The notes under the pieces are model-generated. The model did no database searches, was not told where the DNA came from, and worked only from the letters and a program-made list of their open reading frames with translations. Shown in pieces: positions 1-7,851 of a stretch of 40,666 nt of DNA. The position numbers and the translations under genes were made by a program. Source of the stretch: CAYSND01 sp964642235 (GTDB lineage: Bacteria > Bacteroidota > Bacteroidia > Bacteroidales > UBA932); assembly GCA_964642235.1 (NCBI GenBank), contig CAZXOP010000005.1, positions 1-40,666 on the forward strand, in the 5' to 3' direction. The number at the start of each line of letters is the position of its first letter. Position 1 is the first letter of the stretch.

Positions 1-859
1 TGGCTACTGCCGAGGAGGTTAGGGCAGTGGGTACCCACCCCGATTCAGTGGGTGGGAAGAGGTGTAGAGCATTGGCATAGAGGGCACGAGCCATATTCGA
101 TTTATTTATATTCTCTCCGTCTGCTTTGGTTATGGCAATAAGATCCGACATCTCCATTATCCCCCTTTTAATCCCTTGTAAATCATCTCCTGCCCCCGAA
201 AGCATCAGAAGTAGAAAGAAGTCGCTCATAGAGTGTACAGTGGTTTCTGATTGTCCTACCCCTACGGTCTCAATAAAGATAACATCGAAACCTGCAGATT
301 CACAGAGCAATATGGTTTCTCTTGTTTTGCGCGCTACCCCTCCGAGGGAACCTGCGCTGGGGCTTGGACGAATAAAGGCATTCGGGTCGTTGCAGAGAGT
401 CTCCATTCTGGTCTTATCCCCTAATATGCTCCCTTTGCTCTTTTCGCTACTTGGGTCAATGGCAAGTACTGCAAGACGATGCCCTTTAGAGGTTACAAGC
501 CCTCCGAAAGCCTCTATAAAGGTGCTTTTGCCGGCACCGGGCACCCCTGTAATCCCTATTCTCATGGAGTGTGATGAGTGAGTAAGAGCTTGACACTTAG
601 TTATAATCTCTCTTGCTATCTCTCTATGTGCAGGGAGAGAACTTTCAACAAGTGTAATTGCCTGACTCAATATAGTAGTGTTTCCTGAGGTAATCCCCTC
701 TATATATTCATCTACAGAAAGAATATTGTTTTTCTTTCTTCTAAATCTGTTCGGATACGGGTTAACAATAGGGGGCTGGACCACCCCTTCGTTAATAATC
801 AGAGCAGACTCATCATTTTTATAATCACTGAAAAAATCGCCTTGCCTTTTCTCTTTCAT
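1..859 (-). CDS. meaB: MeaB/ArgK-type G3E GTPase (methylmalonyl-CoA mutase chaperone), 3' end cut by window edge
   Basis: Reading the minus strand from the ATG at 859 gives 286 codons with no stop before the window edge, so the C-terminal part is missing (the family is usually about 330-365 residues). Visible motifs are a P-loop GVPGAGKST (residues 105-113), the conserved ETVGVGQSE segment (197-205) that contains the switch glutamine, and a base-recognition TKAD (244-247). These are the signatures of the MeaB branch of the G3E GTPases. In known members the GTPase loads and protects adenosylcobalamin-dependent methylmalonyl-CoA mutase, which in Bacteroidota serves the succinate-propionate route; that role is inferred here. 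An AGGAG lies four bases upstream of the ATG, unusual for this phylum. It sits 11 bases downstream of the DUF1573 gene and is probably co-transcribed with it. Confidence 0.9.
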   Translation of the reverse strand, partial: MKEKRQGDFFSDYKNDESALIINEGVVQPPIVNPYPNRFRRKKNNILSVDEYIEGITSGNTTILSQAITLVESSLPAHREIAREIITKCQALTHSSHSMRIGITGVPGAGKSTFIEAFGGLVTSKGHRLAVLAIDPSSEKSKGSILGDKTRMETLCNDPNAFIRPSPSAGSLGGVARKTRETILLCESAGFDVIFIETVGVGQSETTVHSMSDFFLLLMLSGAGDDLQGIKRGIMEMSDLIAITKADGENINKSNMARALYANALHLFPPTESGWVPTALTSSAVA

Positions 860-870
860 ATACTCCTCGT

Positions 871-1968
871 TTAATTGGTTGTGGTGATAAAGAGACTTAA
901 AATAGGTCTAACCGGTGAATTGGTAATAAGAGTTAGAATATAAATGTCTGACTTTTTAAGTTTTGATGTATTTATAGTAACCTCTATTTTCCCCTCTTTC
1001 CCAGGTAAAATCTCTTTCGGATAATCAAAACTCATCGCATCTCCCCCCTCTTTGCTCTCCATTTTATAGAAGATAAGCTTCTCTTTACCTATGTTTTTAC
1101 AGACAAATGAAAACTTCTTAACCTCCCCGCTCTTATACTCTCCAAGTGTATATGAAGAGGTGTTTAGTTGAGGAAGAGAACCATTTCTGCGCTGTTCCTC
1201 AGTGTATCCTGAGAAATTCTCCTTAATCATTGTCTGAATCCTAACCTTTCCCTGCTGTGTGACCCCATTAACCTTAATCGAGGCAGTAAAGGTGTTATTA
1301 CCCCATCGGGGTGAAGTGGTCTTTTTAGAATCAATAGAGTAGGAGAGAGTGGCTTTACTCCCCGCAGCGATGGGGTTAGGTGTTATGGCGAGAGTTAGAC
1401 CATTATCAAGATTTATAAACTCTACAGATATTTTCTTCTTAGAGATATTTGCCACTTGAAAAGAGTCGCTTAATGCTAACCCCTGCTCTAAATACCCTGC
1501 ATCTTTACTCTCTTCTCTAAACCCTAACGCCCCTATGGCGAATGGGTAGAGCTCTCTAAGGCTTTTTTTCTTTTCATGAGCCACCCCTTTAATCCTTAGA
1601 ATAATAGGCTTTGATATATCGGAAATATAGACTGTAATAGATTTGTCGAAGGGATATGGTCCCTGATCGTTCTTAAAAACAATGGATATTTCCCCTTTCT
1701 CCTTTGGCATTATAGGCTTTTTCGTCCATGTGGGATCTGTGCAGCCGCAAGAGGTAATAACACTCTGAATGGCAATAGGTTTGTTTCCAATATTTGTGAG
1801 AGTAAATGTACACTTCTTATCCCCCTCGCTTATCATTATATCTCCGAAATCATGTATTGTCCTATCAAACCTGACTCTGCCTCCAAATTCGTTCTGCCCC
1901 TTAATATCTGAAGGGGATGTTATTGTAATTATTGATAGTAAAACTATTAACCTTATTAAAAGTTTCAT
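871..1968 (-). CDS. DUF1573 domain-containing exported protein
   Basis: A 365-residue protein with an N-terminal signal peptide (a hydrophobic stretch up to about residue 24, then GQNEFGG). Residues about 33-130 form a typical DUF1573 domain: FDRTIHDFGDI, then FTLTNIGNKPIAI, then the cysteine pair SCGCTDP and a beta-rich close. A second, more divergent Ig-like repeat without the CGC motif occupies about residues 268-362. DUF1573 proteins are abundant in Bacteroidota and resemble Ig-like/MSP folds; their biochemical role is not established. It is first in a two-gene minus-strand unit with meaB and is transcribed away from the M16 peptidase gene. A TATATTTG -7 element lies at 1994-1987 on its strand. 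Confidence 0.82.
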   Translation of the reverse strand: MKLLIRLIVLLSIITITSPSDIKGQNEFGGRVRFDRTIHDFGDIMISEGDKKCTFTLTNIGNKPIAIQSVITSCGCTDPTWTKKPIMPKEKGEISIVFKNDQGPYPFDKSITVYISDISKPIILRIKGVAHEKKKSLRELYPFAIGALGFREESKDAGYLEQGLALSDSFQVANISKKKISVEFINLDNGLTLAITPNPIAAGSKATLSYSIDSKKTTSPRWGNNTFTASIKVNGVTQQGKVRIQTMIKENFSGYTEEQRRNGSLPQLNTSSYTLGEYKSGEVKKFSFVCKNIGKEKLIFYKMESKEGGDAMSFDYPKEILPGKEGKIEVTINTSKLKKSDIYILTLITNSPVRPILSLFITTTN

Positions 1969-1986
1969 TTTGTCCTATTTTTTTGG

Positions 1987-1994
1987 CAAATATA
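1987..1994 (-). promoter_or_regulatory. -7 element for the DUF1573-meaB unit
   Basis: On the minus strand this reads TATATTTG, an exact TAnnTTTG. It is 19 bases upstream of the DUF1573 ATG at 1968. A CAAA at 2019-2022 (TTTG on the minus strand) could be the -33, although the 24-base spacer is long. Confidence 0.5.
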
Positions 1995-2015
1995 GCTAAA
2001 TAGTAGCTATATTTG
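1987..2015. repeat. Perfect 12-bp inverted repeat between divergent genes
   Basis: CAAATATAGCTA (1987-1998) is followed by a 5-base spacer (1999-2003) and its exact reverse complement TAGCTATATTTG (2004-2015). Each arm contains the TATATTTG -7 element of one of the two divergent genes, so the promoter region is two-fold symmetric. It could be a regulator site or a by-product of two opposed promoters. Confidence 0.75.
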
Positions 2016-2036
2016 TACCAAACATTTAAAATCACA

Positions 2037-4604
2037 ATGAATAGATTTCTTAAAATTTCCATTTTTGCGGTTACATTAATAATCGCAGCCTCTTGCAGTC
2101 AATACAAATATGAGACTGTAAAGAATGACCCAACTAACACTCGTATTTATACTTTGTCCAATGGACTAAAGGTTTATTTATCAGTAAACAAAGATGAACC
2201 AAGAGTTGAAGCGCACATAGCTGTTAAAGTTGGTGCTAAAAACGACCCCTCTGAGACAACCGGACTTGCTCACTATTTNNNNNNNNNNNNNNNNNNNNNN
2301 NNNNNNNNNNNNNNNNNNNNNNNNNNNNNNNNNNNNNNNNNNNNNNNNNNNNNNNNNNNNNNNNNNNNNNNNNNNNNNCTCTTTACTAAACACCCTTACG
2401 GTCTTCAGACAGTTTTAGGCTCTCAAGAGCACCTTAAGAACCCCTCTATTACTAATATTAAGAATTACCATAAAGAGTGGTATGTACCCAATAATATGGC
2501 TATCTGTATGTCAGGGGATTTTAATCCGGACGAGGTAATTAAGATAATCGATAAGTATTTCGGTAGTTTAAAACCTAATCCTAATCTTACCAGACTTCAA
2601 TTCGAAGCTGAACCTCCTATTGAAAAACCTATTGTTAAAGAGGTATATGGTCTTGAGTCCCCCTCTGTCACCCTCTCTTGGAGATTCCCCGGTATTAATG
2701 ATGTAAATAATGACAAATTACAGATATTATCTCAGGTGGTTTATAATGGTCAGGCAGGTCTGTTAGACCTTAATGTAAATCAGCAGCAAAAAGTTCTCGG
2801 CTCTTATGGCGGCTCTTACGGATTAGCCGATTACTCTATCTTTATGCTTCAGGGACGTCCTAAACAGGGGCAGACACTTGAACAGATTGAGGAGATTTTA
2901 TTAGCTGAAATCGAGAATGTAAAACAAGGAAACTTTGATGAAAAGCTACTCAAAGCTATTGTTAATAATTACAAACTCGAGTTAATAAAAGCAGCTGAAA
3001 GTAACGATGGAAGAGTAGATGCTTTCGTAACCTCATATATATATGATGTCCCTTGGAAAGAGATGGTTAATATGGTTTCAAACATTTCCAAAATCACCAA
3101 AGAGGATATCGTCGCTTTTGCCAATGAGAACTTTAAGCAGAATTACTCTATTGTACGTAAACTTGAAGGGAAAGATCCTAATGAGTTGAAGATTTCCAAA
3201 CCACAGATTACCCCTATTTTTACTAACAGAGATACCACAAGTGCTTTCCTTCGTGAGATTCAAGCCTCTGTGGTTAAGCCTATTGAGCCTGTGTTCCTCG
3301 ATTTCTCAAAAGATATGTCTGTTTTATCGGCCAAATCTCAAATCCCTGTTCTTTATAAACAGAATACTACTAATGAGATTTTCCAGCTTACTTATCTCTT
3401 CGAAATGGGGAGCAATGAGGATAAAGCCCTTGGAACTGCTGCCTCATACCTTAATTATTTAGGTACCTCCACCATGACTCCTGAAGAGGTTAAACAGGCC
3501 TTTTACGCTCTTGCATGCGATTTCTCTATTAACTCAACATCAGAAAAGACATATGTCTCTTTAAGTGGTCTTGCCGAGAATATGGATGAAGCTGTGAAGC
3601 TTTTCGAATCTCTACTTAGTGATGCTCAGGCTAATCCGGCAGCATTGGCAGGGTTGAAAATGGATATTATTAAGGGACGTCAGAATGCTAAACTTAGTCA
3701 GAACCAGAATTTCAGCAGACTTCAGAGTTATGGGGTTTATGGTCCTAAATCTCCTGTTACCAATATCCTCTCTGTTGACGAACTTAACGCCATAACTGAT
3801 GATGTTTTACTTGCTAAGATTAAAAACCTAACCTCTTATGAGCATACCATAATGTACTATGGCCCTAAATCTGCAACTGAGATAGTAGCCACTCTGAATA
3901 CTCTCCATAATACTCCTGAGAAACTTACTCCTATAGAGAAGAATCTCTCTTTCAATCAGCAGATTACTAAAGAGAACTCTATTCTTATTGCCCCTTATGA
4001 TGCCAAGCAGATCTATATGATTTCACTCTCCAATAGAGGCGAAACATATAATCCTGAGCTTGTTCCTATCATTACGATGTATAACAACTATTTCGGTGGA
4101 GGAATGAACTCTATTGTATTTCAAGAGATGAGAGAGGCGAGAGGTCTTGCATACTCTGCCTCAGCCACATTAGGGATTCCAAGCAATTTGAGAAACAATC
4201 TTATATTCACTAGTTTTATAGCTACCCAGAATGACAAGATGATGGATGCTCTTAATGCGTTTGATGATATTATAAATAGTATGCCTGTTTCAGAGCCTGC
4301 TTTCAATATAACCAAAGAGTCAGTTATCGCTAATCTTCGCACAAATAGGGTTATTAAATCAGATATACTCTGGAGTTATCTCTCAGCAAAGGAGCGTGGA
4401 CTTGATTATGATATCAATAAAAACATATTTGAGAAAGTCCAAGGATTTACTCTACAGGATGTGGTTTCATTCCAGCAAGAGTGGATTAAAGGGAGAAATT
4501 ATACAATTTGTATCTTAGGTAATGCTAAGGATCTTGACCTAAAGAGCCTTAAAAAATATGGTAATATTAAGATGGTTTCTACCCAAGATATTTTTGGATA
4601 TTAA
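2037..4604 (+). CDS. M16 family zinc metallopeptidase, predicted lipoprotein (interrupted by assembly gap)
   Basis: The chosen start is the ATG at 2037, because it gives a clean lipoprotein signal (MNRFLKISIFAVTLIIAASC, lipid-anchored Cys20). The N-terminal M16 half is recognisable from YTLSNGLKVYLSVN and GLAHY, the lead-in to the HxxEH zinc motif. The motif itself is lost in a run of 100 N (2279-2378). Sequence resumes at TKHPYGLQTVLGSQEHLKNP, which in relatives lies well beyond the zinc motif. An M16 C-terminal domain and a second M16 half (from about residue 420, with MREARGLAYSASA near the end) follow. Homologues in Bacteroidales are, from memory, about 940-960 residues, whereas only about 820 are present here. 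The true gap is therefore probably several hundred bases and the N run is a placeholder. Whether the zinc ligands are intact cannot be judged. Confidence 0.85.
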   Translation: MNRFLKISIFAVTLIIAASCSQYKYETVKNDPTNTRIYTLSNGLKVYLSVNKDEPRVEAHIAVKVGAKNDPSETTGLAHYXXXXXXXXXXXXXXXXXXXXXXXXXXXXXXXXXXLFTKHPYGLQTVLGSQEHLKNPSITNIKNYHKEWYVPNNMAICMSGDFNPDEVIKIIDKYFGSLKPNPNLTRLQFEAEPPIEKPIVKEVYGLESPSVTLSWRFPGINDVNNDKLQILSQVVYNGQAGLLDLNVNQQQKVLGSYGGSYGLADYSIFMLQGRPKQGQTLEQIEEILLAEIENVKQGNFDEKLLKAIVNNYKLELIKAAESNDGRVDAFVTSYIYDVPWKEMVNMVSNISKITKEDIVAFANENFKQNYSIVRKLEGKDPNELKISKPQITPIFTNRDTTSAFLREIQASVVKPIEPVFLDFSKDMSVLSAKSQIPVLYKQNTTNEIFQLTYLFEMGSNEDKALGTAASYLNYLGTSTMTPEEVKQAFYALACDFSINSTSEKTYVSLSGLAENMDEAVKLFESLLSDAQANPAALAGLKMDIIKGRQNAKLSQNQNFSRLQSYGVYGPKSPVTNILSVDELNAITDDVLLAKIKNLTSYEHTIMYYGPKSATEIVATLNTLHNTPEKLTPIEKNLSFNQQITKENSILIAPYDAKQIYMISLSNRGETYNPELVPIITMYNNYFGGGMNSIVFQEMREARGLAYSASATLGIPSNLRNNLIFTSFIATQNDKMMDALNAFDDIINSMPVSEPAFNITKESVIANLRTNRVIKSDILWSYLSAKERGLDYDINKNIFEKVQGFTLQDVVSFQQEWIKGRNYTICILGNAKDLDLKSLKKYGNIKMVSTQDIFGY
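2279..2378. other. Assembly gap (exactly 100 N)
   Basis: One hundred consecutive undetermined bases, the conventional placeholder for a scaffold gap of unknown size. It removes the zinc-binding region of the M16 peptidase. The reading frame happens to continue across it, which is not evidence that the length is right. Confidence 0.97.
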
Positions 4605-4658
4605 CTTTTTTAATTATGTTTGCGGTAATATTTGAATAAATAATTAATACTTTTTACA

Positions 4659-4829
4659 ATGGCTCACAAAATTGATCCTGATTCATGCGCAGCTTGCGGC
4701 TCATGTGTTGATGAATGCCCAATGGGAGCAATATCCGCTGGTGATGTTTATAAAATTGACCCGGATTCTTGCACTGACTGTGGTACTTGTGTTGATGCAT
4801 GCCCTGTAGGGGCTATCGGACCCGCATAA
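4659..4829 (+). CDS. Small 2[4Fe-4S] ferredoxin
   Basis: A 56-residue protein with two clostridial-type clusters: C10-x2-C13-x2-C16-x3-C20-P and C38-x2-C41-x2-C44-x3-C48-P. It carries low-potential electrons in the cytoplasm, for example for oxidoreductases that use ferredoxin; the partner is not indicated by the neighbours. The two halves are an obvious internal repeat (KIDPDSC..CG.CVD.CP.GAI at residues 4-24 and 32-52), and the similarity is also clear at nucleotide level. It lies alone between the M16 gene and a strong terminator. An imperfect -7 (AATATTTG, 4627-4634) sits upstream. The gene is complete even though it is very short. Confidence 0.93.
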   Translation: MAHKIDPDSCAACGSCVDECPMGAISAGDVYKIDPDSCTDCGTCVDACPVGAIGPA

Positions 4830-4852
4830 GCGTGAACAGTAGAAAAGAGAAT

Positions 4853-4882
4853 GAAGGTGACTCAAAAGGTCACCTTCTTTTT
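4853..4882 (+). terminator. Intrinsic terminator after the ferredoxin gene
   Basis: GAAGGTGAC (4853-4861) and GTCACCTTC (4869-4877) form a perfect 9-bp stem with a 7-base loop, followed directly by TTTTT (4878-4882). It begins 24 bases after the ferredoxin stop codon. Confidence 0.88.
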
Positions 4883-4883
4883 A

Positions 4884-4891
4884 TATATTTG
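4884..4891 (+). promoter_or_regulatory. -7 element for the DUF5686 gene
   Basis: TATATTTG matches TAnnTTTG exactly and ends 20 bases before the ATG at 4912. No TTTG is present at a suitable -33 distance, where the preceding terminator stem lies. Confidence 0.5.
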
Positions 4892-4911
4892 CGGCAAATT
4901 ATTATTACCCG

Positions 4912-7371
4912 ATGCGATTCTCACCTATTAATATACTTTTAATTCTATCTCTTTTTCTCCTATTTCAATCACCTATTTTTGGACAGATAGATGGTTTGGT
5001 GGTAGAGAAGGGGAGTAGGTTGCCTATTGCGTTTGCCACCATTGTCTATCAGAGAGGAGGGGAGCAGAAAGGGGTGGTTTCAGATATTTATGGGAAATTT
5101 GAAATTAAAGAGGGGGGTGTCAGTCGGTTTGCGGTTTCATATATGGGGTACAAGACCAAAGAGATAGATCTCTCTAAAGGGAGATGGGGAGAAAAACTCG
5201 TTATAGAGTTAGAGATAAGTACCGAGGAGTTAAAAGAGGCAGTCATTACCCCTGCTGAAAATCCTGCGTTAAGAATTATTCGTAATGTTCTTAACCATAA
5301 AAAGAGTAATAACTTCTTGAATTATGAGGATTACTCGCATAGAGCCTATATAAAGACCATTTTAGATATGAAGGTCTCGGCTGATGCCTCTTCGTTAGAC
5401 TCCAATAGGGTGAAAATATTAGAGAATATAAGGAAGCAAGCCGGCTTTATCTCGGAGTGTGTTATGTGGTGTTATAAATCCGGAAATCGAGAGAGAAATA
5501 AGATTATTGCCCATAAGACATCTGGATTTAAAGATCCTATGTTTGTCCAGGCTTTCTCCTCATTGTTCCACAACTCCATCTCATTTTACGAAAACAGTGT
5601 CTCCCTTTTTAGGATACCTACCTTAGAGGATCTCTCTAAGACAGAGTATATAAGCCCCTTATCAGACGGAGCTTTAAGCCTCTATAATTTTAAATTAGAA
5701 GAGACCATAATAGAGGATGCAGAGGGGAGATCTGAGAGAGATACCACTTTTATTATTAATTTTTATCCCCGTAAAGGGAAGATATTTAGCAGTCTGAAAG
5801 GGAAGCTCCTAATAACTTCACATCAATACGCACTTAAAAATATCGTTGTGGAGCCGGCAGGAGATGCACTGCTCCGTTTTAAGTTCAGACAAGATTATGA
5901 GTTGGTAGAGGGGAGATGGTTCCCCACAAGACTTGACGAAGAGGTGGTCTGGGGGACTCAAACAAGTGGTAACGATTTTAGTATCTCCCCCACATATCTT
6001 ATTGCTGCCACAATAGATAGTGTTAGCTATACCTCTACTTCACCTGTAGGGGATAGAGGGCTCGAAAAGGTATTTGTGGATTACCACTCCATTAAACTTA
6101 GTGACTCCATTATGGCTCTTTCACGTCCTGATACCCTTACTATTAGAGAGTTGAGGACATTTAATCTTCTCGACAGCATTGGTCAAAAGCATAATTTCGA
6201 TAGGAAGATAAAGGCATTACCAAAATTAGCAAACGGGAGACTTCCATTTTACTGTTTTGATATTGATTTACAGAGGATTTATAGAGCCAATGAGTTTGAG
6301 GGGAATAGGGTAGGTTTCGGGTTATATACCAATGAGAGGATTCTCAAAAATTTCTCGGTAGGGGGGTATGTTGGGTATGGTTTTAGGGACAAAAAATATA
6401 AATATGGGGGAGATTTAATTATTGATATTAATAAGTACCATGAGATTCGATTAAAATTTTTCTATCGGAGCGACTTAAAGGAGGCCGGAATTGAGACCTC
6501 AAATGAGTATGGTTCTCTTTTCAATAGTTATCTAAGAAGCTATATTGGGAATAGATATGATAGCTTTGTCGAGAAAGGGGTAGATTTCTCTTTCCGACCA
6601 TTTCCATATTTTAAGGTACACACCTCTTTGAGAATGAGAGATTTGAGACCTAATTACACTTACTTGTATAAAGGCTCACAGCTAAATGATTATCGCTCTG
6701 ATGAGTTACAATTAAACATAGGATATGCTCATGGAGAGGAGTTGAGTACTTGGGGTACTCAGCGAATGGTAAATTACGAGGGGAATCCTAAGGTAACCCT
6801 CTCATATAGAAAAGGGGTTAATCTCTTTGATAGAGAGGGGTTAAGCTATAATAAGTTAGAGGGGGCCATAGATTATATAGCCTATAATGGACGCATCGGG
6901 GAGACCCGACTAAGATTAGAGGGGGGATTTATCGACAAACCCCTCCCTTATAATCTCCTTTTTACCGGAGAAGGGAGTAAAAACTCAGATATTTCACTAA
7001 TATTGGATAACTCTTTTCAGACCCTCGCCCCTTATGAGTTTCTCTCCGACAGGTATGTCAATCTCTTTTTTACCCACAATTTTGGTTCACTATTCTTCAC
7101 AAGTAGATACTTTAATCCCCAATTCTTAGTGGTTCATAATACAGGATGGGGGACCCTGAAGAACCCTTCATTTCATGGAATAGATTTTAAAACTAAAGAG
7201 AAGGTATTTTTAGAGTCGGGGTTAATAATTAATAGTATTCTGAGAATACCTATTATGGATATGTACTATATAGGGTTTGGAGTAGGGGGTTTTTATCGTT
7301 ATGGCCACTATAGAAACGATAATTTTAAAGAAAATTCAGCTCTAAAACTTAGCGTAAATATCTCTTTCTGA
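4912..7371 (+). CDS. DUF5686 / carboxypeptidase-like regulatory domain outer-membrane protein
   Basis: An 819-residue protein with a signal peptide (cleavage probable after SPIFG). Residues about 27-105 resemble the carboxypeptidase-D regulatory-like beta-sandwich found at the N terminus of many Bacteroidota outer-membrane proteins (GLVVEKGSRLPIAFATIVY, then SYMGYKTKEIDLSKG). The central part matches DUF5686 (ENPALRIIRNVLNHKKSNN, then a long region ending in hydrophobic and aromatic strands). The C-terminal half alternates polar and aromatic residues and ends SALKLSVNISF, as expected of an outer-membrane barrel. It lacks a TonB plug and a SusD partner, so it is not a typical SusC pair. The function of DUF5686 proteins is not known. 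Its stop codon directly abuts the stop of the convergent mgsA. Confidence 0.8.
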   Translation: MRFSPINILLILSLFLLFQSPIFGQIDGLVVEKGSRLPIAFATIVYQRGGEQKGVVSDIYGKFEIKEGGVSRFAVSYMGYKTKEIDLSKGRWGEKLVIELEISTEELKEAVITPAENPALRIIRNVLNHKKSNNFLNYEDYSHRAYIKTILDMKVSADASSLDSNRVKILENIRKQAGFISECVMWCYKSGNRERNKIIAHKTSGFKDPMFVQAFSSLFHNSISFYENSVSLFRIPTLEDLSKTEYISPLSDGALSLYNFKLEETIIEDAEGRSERDTTFIINFYPRKGKIFSSLKGKLLITSHQYALKNIVVEPAGDALLRFKFRQDYELVEGRWFPTRLDEEVVWGTQTSGNDFSISPTYLIAATIDSVSYTSTSPVGDRGLEKVFVDYHSIKLSDSIMALSRPDTLTIRELRTFNLLDSIGQKHNFDRKIKALPKLANGRLPFYCFDIDLQRIYRANEFEGNRVGFGLYTNERILKNFSVGGYVGYGFRDKKYKYGGDLIIDINKYHEIRLKFFYRSDLKEAGIETSNEYGSLFNSYLRSYIGNRYDSFVEKGVDFSFRPFPYFKVHTSLRMRDLRPNYTYLYKGSQLNDYRSDELQLNIGYAHGEELSTWGTQRMVNYEGNPKVTLSYRKGVNLFDREGLSYNKLEGAIDYIAYNGRIGETRLRLEGGFIDKPLPYNLLFTGEGSKNSDISLILDNSFQTLAPYEFLSDRYVNLFFTHNFGSLFFTSRYFNPQFLVVHNTGWGTLKNPSFHGIDFKTKEKVFLESGLIINSILRIPIMDMYYIGFGVGGFYRYGHYRNDNFKENSALKLSVNISF

Positions 7372-7830
7372 TTACTCTACTTTTCGATTAAGATAATCTC
7401 CATAATCTTTCCTAATAGGGGAGTACTCCCTATGAAAGAGAGGTGATGAGATTAGAAAGTCTGCTGTGGAGCGGTTACAGGCTGTGGGGATATTATAAAG
7501 GCTCGATATACGTAATAGGGCTTTAACATCCACATCGTGTGGCTGTGGCTGCATAGGGTCCCAGAGGAATACCAACATATCTATTTTACCCTCACAAATA
7601 TATGCTCCCATCTGCTGGTCGCCCCCTAAAGGTCCTGATTTGAGTTTCACTACTTCTAATTTTTTCCCTTTCTCAAGGTCAACTTTCAGCGCCTCTTCCA
7701 CTAACTTCCCTGTGGTACCGGTGCAGATTAGTTTGTAGTTTTCAAGGGTCTTTTTATTGAACTTAACCCACTCTATCAGGTCTTTTTTCCTATTGTCATG
7801 TGCAACTAATGCTATATTTTTTATTTTCAT
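7372..7830 (-). CDS. mgsA: Methylglyoxal synthase
   Basis: A 152-residue cytoplasmic enzyme that converts dihydroxyacetone phosphate to methylglyoxal and phosphate, a bypass of lower glycolysis when phosphate is limiting. Family hallmarks are visible: NIALVAHDNRKKDLIEW at the N terminus, the phosphate-binding CTGTTGKLVEEA, SGPLGGDQQMGA with the conserved Asp, FLWDPMQPQPHDVDVKALLR, and NIPTACNRSTADFLISSP near the C terminus. Length is normal for the family. It is second in a minus-strand pair behind mnmD (21-base gap). It abuts the convergent DUF5686 stop, leaving no room for a separate terminator. Confidence 0.95.
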   Translation of the reverse strand: MKIKNIALVAHDNRKKDLIEWVKFNKKTLENYKLICTGTTGKLVEEALKVDLEKGKKLEVVKLKSGPLGGDQQMGAYICEGKIDMLVFLWDPMQPQPHDVDVKALLRISSLYNIPTACNRSTADFLISSPLFHREYSPIRKDYGDYLNRKVE

Positions 7831-7851
7831 ACTATTGTTTTTTATATCATC

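Larger units (their letters stand above)
1982..2015 (+). promoter_or_regulatory. Promoter for the M16 peptidase gene
   Basis: On the plus strand TTTG (1982-1985) and TATATTTG (2008-2015) are separated by 22 bases, close to the Bacteroidota sigma-ABfr consensus (-33 TTTG, -7 TAnnTTTG). The ATG at 2037 follows 21 bases later. An upstream TTG at 2013 falls inside the -7 element and so is unlikely to be a translation start. Confidence 0.6.

Noticed and set aside
126..581. Open plus-strand frame of 151 codons
   Set aside because: It is the antisense shadow of the meaB coding sequence, which has clear GTPase motifs on the minus strand.
2013..2036. TTG start at 2013 for the M16 peptidase
   Set aside because: It lies inside the TATATTTG -7 element, and the ATG at 2037 gives a perfect lipoprotein signal peptide.
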